22,360 nucleotides of DNA from Prevotellaceae bacterium UBA1710 (GTDB lineage: Bacteria; Bacteroidota; Bacteroidia; Bacteroidales; Bacteroidaceae). The notes under the pieces were generated by a model. That model was not told the DNA's origin and did not search any database. It saw nothing but the letters and a program-made list of their open reading frames with translations. Each line of letters opens with the position of its first letter. Positions within the stretch are counted from its first letter, which is position 1. The stretch is from NCBI GenBank assembly GCA_002317355.1, contig DCJC01000007.1:1-22360 (forward strand). Direction: 5' to 3'. The position numbers and the translations under genes were made by a program. This document shows, one piece after another, positions 20,229 to 22,360 of the stretch.

Positions 20229-20564
20229 ATGGACAATCAGAATCAGCAGCCTGGACAGCAGGTACAGATAGAAGTGTCACCAGAGGTGGCAAAGGGTATT
20301 TATTCAAACTTTGCAGTTATCAGTCACTCTCACGCAGAGTTTGTTGTTGACTGCTCAAGCATGCTCCCAGGACAGCCTAAGGCTCAGGTAGTTAGTCGTA
20401 TCATACTGGCTCCAGAGCACGCAAAGCGTCTTGCTTTTGCTCTTCAGGAGAATATTATGCGTTATGAGAAGGAGTTTGGAACAATCGACCTCGGTCAGCC
20501 ACAAGCTCCTCAGGCTCCACAGGGTCCTCGTACAGCTAATCCATTCGGAAACGGCGAGGCTTAA
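20229..20564 (+). CDS. DUF3467 domain protein
   Basis: A 111-residue cytosolic protein of the DUF3467 family, function unknown. The core has VEVSPEVAKGIYSN-like sequence (14-27), FAVISHSHAEFVVDCSS and a C-terminal helix HAKRLAFALQENIMRYEKEFG, followed by a Pro/Gln-rich tail (GQPQAPQAPQGP). In Bacteroidota it usually sits between rpoC and rpsL, which points to a link with transcription or translation, though nothing direct is known. Here it still precedes rpsL, but has its own strong promoter and a terminator after it. The family call is secure. Confidence 0.92.
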   Translation: MDNQNQQPGQQVQIEVSPEVAKGIYSNFAVISHSHAEFVVDCSSMLPGQPKAQVVSRIILAPEHAKRLAFALQENIMRYEKEFGTIDLGQPQAPQAPQGPRTANPFGNGEA

Positions 20565-20581
20565 TCCTGTCAATATGAATT

Positions 20582-20627
20582 AAGGAACTCGGTGTGCTTT
20601 TAGGTTGACGCATCGGGTTCCTTTTTT
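20582..20627 (+). terminator. Intrinsic terminator after DUF3467
   Basis: A 15-bp stem (20582-20596 with 20609-20623, a few G-T wobbles) is followed by TTTTTT. It lies 17 nt after the DUF3467 stop, so DUF3467 is not co-transcribed with rpsL at full rate. Confidence 0.88.
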
Positions 20628-20697
20628 GAAAATACCATAACATCCTTGATGCATCGTGATGGGCATAAAATGAAGCCCTTCTACCTCCGATTCTAAA

Positions 20698-20796
20698 ATG
20701 GGACTTACATGGGACTTACATAGGACTTACATAGGAGTCATATAGGAGTTATAACGGAGGCATAACGGACCCACAACGGAGGCATAACGAAGCCAA
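20698..20796. repeat. 11-bp-period array F, nine direct units
   Basis: Nine consecutive 11-mers: ATGGGACTTAC (20698), ATGGGACTTAC, ATAGGACTTAC, ATAGGAGTCAT, ATAGGAGTTAT, AACGGAGGCAT, AACGGACCCAC, AACGGAGGCAT and AACGAAGCCAA (20786). The word drifts along the array, so neighbours are most alike, as expected for growth by local copying. No inverted block is clear; ACCTCCGATT (20683-20692) just before the first unit may be one inverted copy. It lies between the DUF3467 terminator and the rpsL promoter. Confidence 0.92.
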
Positions 20797-20971
20797 GATA
20801 GATGAAAAGTGGTCGGAAAAATTGTAGAAAAACACAATTCTTATTTGCAATTTTGCTATTTGAGCAGAAAATATCAGATTAAAAAAGATTTGCAAGAGTT
20901 AAATAAAGTTAAAGACTGATACCGCGAATAACAAAACTCTATTTATATTAGGTTATTTTAGAAAATATTCG

Positions 20972-20979
20972 TACCTTTG
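20972..20979 (+). promoter_or_regulatory. -7 box of the rpsL-rpsG-fusA operon
   Basis: TACCTTTG followed by CA; the -33 position at 20-nt spacing reads TTAG, a poor match. The leader to the rpsL ATG is about 93 nt and contains a two-codon frame ATG GCC TGA at 21008-21016. Confidence 0.75.
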
Positions 20980-21078
20980 CACCCCGAAACGCCTCAAAAG
21001 GTAAATTATGGCCTGACGAGAGCGTATAACATACTGAATACAAATAAAATAACATATATAAATTAAACAAATTAAATT

Positions 21079-21459
21079 ATGCCTACAATTCAACAATTGG
21101 TAAGAAAAGGCAGACAGGTACTTGTAGACAAGAGCAAGTCACCAGCTTTGGACTCATGTCCTCAGCGTCGTGGTGTGTGCGTGCGTGTGTATACAACTAC
21201 CCCTAAGAAGCCTAATTCGGCTATGCGTAAGGTAGCCCGTGTTCGTCTCACAAACTCTAAGGAGGTTAACTCTTACATCCCAGGTGAGGGCCACAATCTT
21301 CAGGAGCACTCAATCGTACTTGTACGTGGTGGTCGTGTAAAGGACCTTCCAGGTGTACGTTATCACATCGTTCGTGGTACTCTTGATACCGCTGGTGTTG
21401 CTAGCCGTACACAGCGTCGTTCTAAGTACGGTGCTAAGCGTCCAAAGGCTAAGAAGTAA
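21079..21459 (+). CDS. rpsL: 30S ribosomal protein S12
   Basis: A 126-residue S12, part of the decoding centre of the 30S subunit. MPTIQQLVRKGRQ is the normal N-terminus. VYTTTPKKPNSAMRKV and GHNLQEHSIVLVRGGRVKDLPG contain the two lysines (E. coli 42 and 87) whose replacement gives streptomycin resistance; both are Lys here, so this is the susceptible form at these sites. Codon use is strongly biased. It has an A/T-rich start region with no Shine-Dalgarno sequence and is separated from rpsG by 239 nt. Confidence 0.99.
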   Translation: MPTIQQLVRKGRQVLVDKSKSPALDSCPQRRGVCVRVYTTTPKKPNSAMRKVARVRLTNSKEVNSYIPGEGHNLQEHSIVLVRGGRVKDLPGVRYHIVRGTLDTAGVASRTQRRSKYGAKRPKAKK

Positions 21460-21698
21460 TAGCCAAACTTGCCATTTACCATTTACTGCGTTTTTAAGTA
21501 ATATGGTAAATGGTGATTTTAATTCTAGTGCAGAATAAAATAGTACTCAGGGTACATTTTATAATATTGTACATTTCAAACATCATTTTGCTGGAGATTT
21601 GTTATTAGTAACGGTTGAGTAAATGCTCTGGAGTGAGCGTTGAAGACAAGGAAACAGACAGCCTCAAGCAGAATTATTTAAAAATTTCAAACAACAAA
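21460..21698 (+). promoter_or_regulatory. Long rpsL-rpsG gap with a hairpin
   Basis: A hairpin forms from CCATTTACCAT (21472-21482) with ATGGTAAATGG (21503-21513), extended by TTACT/AGTAA with one extra base. It is followed by TGATTTTAAT, a weak T tract. The rest holds a GTACATTT direct repeat (near 21551 and 21569) and a poor -7 candidate TCATTTTG (about 21583). In E. coli the rpsL-rpsG gap is where S7 represses its own translation; whether this is similar is unknown. Confidence 0.5.
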
Positions 21699-22175
21699 AT
21701 GAGAAAAGCAAAACCAAAGAAGCGTGTGGTCCTCCCAGATCCAGTCTTCAATGACAAGAAAGTGTCAAAGTTCGTTAACCATCTTATGTTCGATGGTAAG
21801 AAGAACGCATCTTACGAAATCTTCTACGCTGCCCTTGAGACCGTAAAGGCTAAGATGGCAAACGAGGAAAAGTCTGCTCTTGATATCTGGAAGCAGGCTC
21901 TCGATAACATCACTCCTCAGGTTGAGGTAAAGAGCCGCCGTATCGGTGGTGCTACTTTCCAGGTACCTATGGAGATCCGTGCTGACCGCAAGGAGTCTAT
22001 CTCAATGAAGAATATGATTATCTTCGCTCGTAAGCGTGGTGGTAAGGGTATGGCTGACAAGCTCGCTGCTGAGATCATGGATGCATTCAACAACCAGGGC
22101 GGCGCTTTCAAGCGTAAGGAGGATATGCACCGTATGGCTGAGGCTAACCGTGCATTTGCACATTTCCGTTTCTAA
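21699..22175 (+). CDS. rpsG: 30S ribosomal protein S7
   Basis: A 158-residue S7, which binds 16S rRNA and nucleates assembly of the 30S head. MRKAKPKKRVVLPDPVFND is the Bacteroidota N-terminus, so the ATG at 21699 is the start; an in-frame ATG at 21615 would add 28 residues without homology. VNHLMFDGKKN, VEVKSRRIGGATFQVPMEI and RKRGGKGMADKLA are conserved. fusA starts 23 nt after the stop. Confidence 0.99.
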   Translation: MRKAKPKKRVVLPDPVFNDKKVSKFVNHLMFDGKKNASYEIFYAALETVKAKMANEEKSALDIWKQALDNITPQVEVKSRRIGGATFQVPMEIRADRKESISMKNMIIFARKRGGKGMADKLAAEIMDAFNNQGGAFKRKEDMHRMAEANRAFAHFRF

Positions 22176-22198
22176 TATAATATAAAGGAGATAAAGAA

Positions 22199-22360
22199 AT
22201 GGCAAAGCAGGATCTTCATTTGACCCGTAATATCGGTATTATGGCTCACATTGATGCTGGTAAGACAACCACATCAGAGCGTATTCTTTTCTATACAGGT
22301 AAGACTCACAAGATTGGTGAGGTGCACGAAGGTGGCGCTACCATGGACTGGATGGAGCAG
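22199..22360 (+). CDS. fusA: Elongation factor G (5' part)
   Basis: The first 54 residues of EF-G, the GTPase that moves tRNAs through the ribosome; the gene runs off the window. MAKQDLHLTRNIGIMAHIDAG leads into the P-loop AHIDAGKTTTSER (16-28), and HKIGEVHEGGATMDWMEQ is the start of switch I. Upstream is AAGGAG at 22185-22190, 8 nt before the ATG: a real Shine-Dalgarno sequence, unlike the A/T-rich starts of the other genes here. It is co-transcribed with rpsG. Confidence 0.98.
   Translation, partial: MAKQDLHLTRNIGIMAHIDAGKTTTSERILFYTGKTHKIGEVHEGGATMDWMEQ

Noticed and set aside
21615..21698. An N-terminal extension of S7
   Set aside because: Bacteroidota S7 starts MRKAKPKKR; the extra 28 residues are leader sequence.

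Overview
The window comes from a Bacteroidales genome, most likely Prevotella in the broad sense. The evidence is RpoC, S12, S7 and EF-G of Bacteroidota type; about ten promoters of the Bacteroidota form (TTTG, about 20 nt, TAnnTTTG); AT-rich start regions almost without Shine-Dalgarno sequences; a DUF3467 gene next to rpsL; and a BspA-like leucine-rich-repeat surface protein. No tRNA, rRNA, CRISPR array or complete insertion sequence was seen.

Layout. 1-2961 is the 3' two thirds of rpoC. 3073-5966 is an AT-rich accessory stretch: a DUF2442 protein, two overlapping-scale lipoproteins in one operon, and a gene whose start codon is out of frame with its body by one base at an A6 run. 6112-8652 (minus) is a secreted GH115 alpha-glucuronidase. 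8845-11492 couples a secreted histidine phosphatase to miaB. 11504-12062 is non-coding and very rich in repeats; it leads into an Rpn/PDDEXK-type nuclease gene (12088-12927). 13129-13296 can fold into a structured RNA ending in a T tract 12 nt before a BspA-like LRR gene, which is followed by a 61-residue peptide gene. 15473-18068 (minus) holds three tandem FKBP-type prolyl isomerases predicted for three different compartments. 18233-20049 is a sir2 - aroQ - O-methyltransferase operon. 20229 to the end returns to housekeeping: DUF3467, rpsL, rpsG and the start of fusA.

In Bacteroides, as I remember it, rpoC is followed almost directly by DUF3467-rpsL-rpsG-fusA. Here about 17 kb of unrelated genes separates them, so the window looks like a split housekeeping block with lineage-specific cargo.

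The most striking unexplained structure is a set of intergenic short-period arrays. At least four (4955-5036, 11871-11950, 15234-15326, 20698-20796) are built from units of exactly 11 bp. Three of these have a block of direct units followed by a block of inverted units; the fourth is all direct. The word is different at each locus, but the period is the same. Relatives with period 9 (17403-17465) and 7 (5976-6020), and a nested inverted-repeat element with 26-bp perfect arms (11527-11739), occur in other gaps. None is coding. They look like products of one process acting locally at each gap. Other points are a 35-bp near-perfect palindrome across a lipobox, a LacI-like palindrome at a transcription start, three terminators sharing an 18-nt 3' half, and a sirtuin lacking its zinc cysteines.
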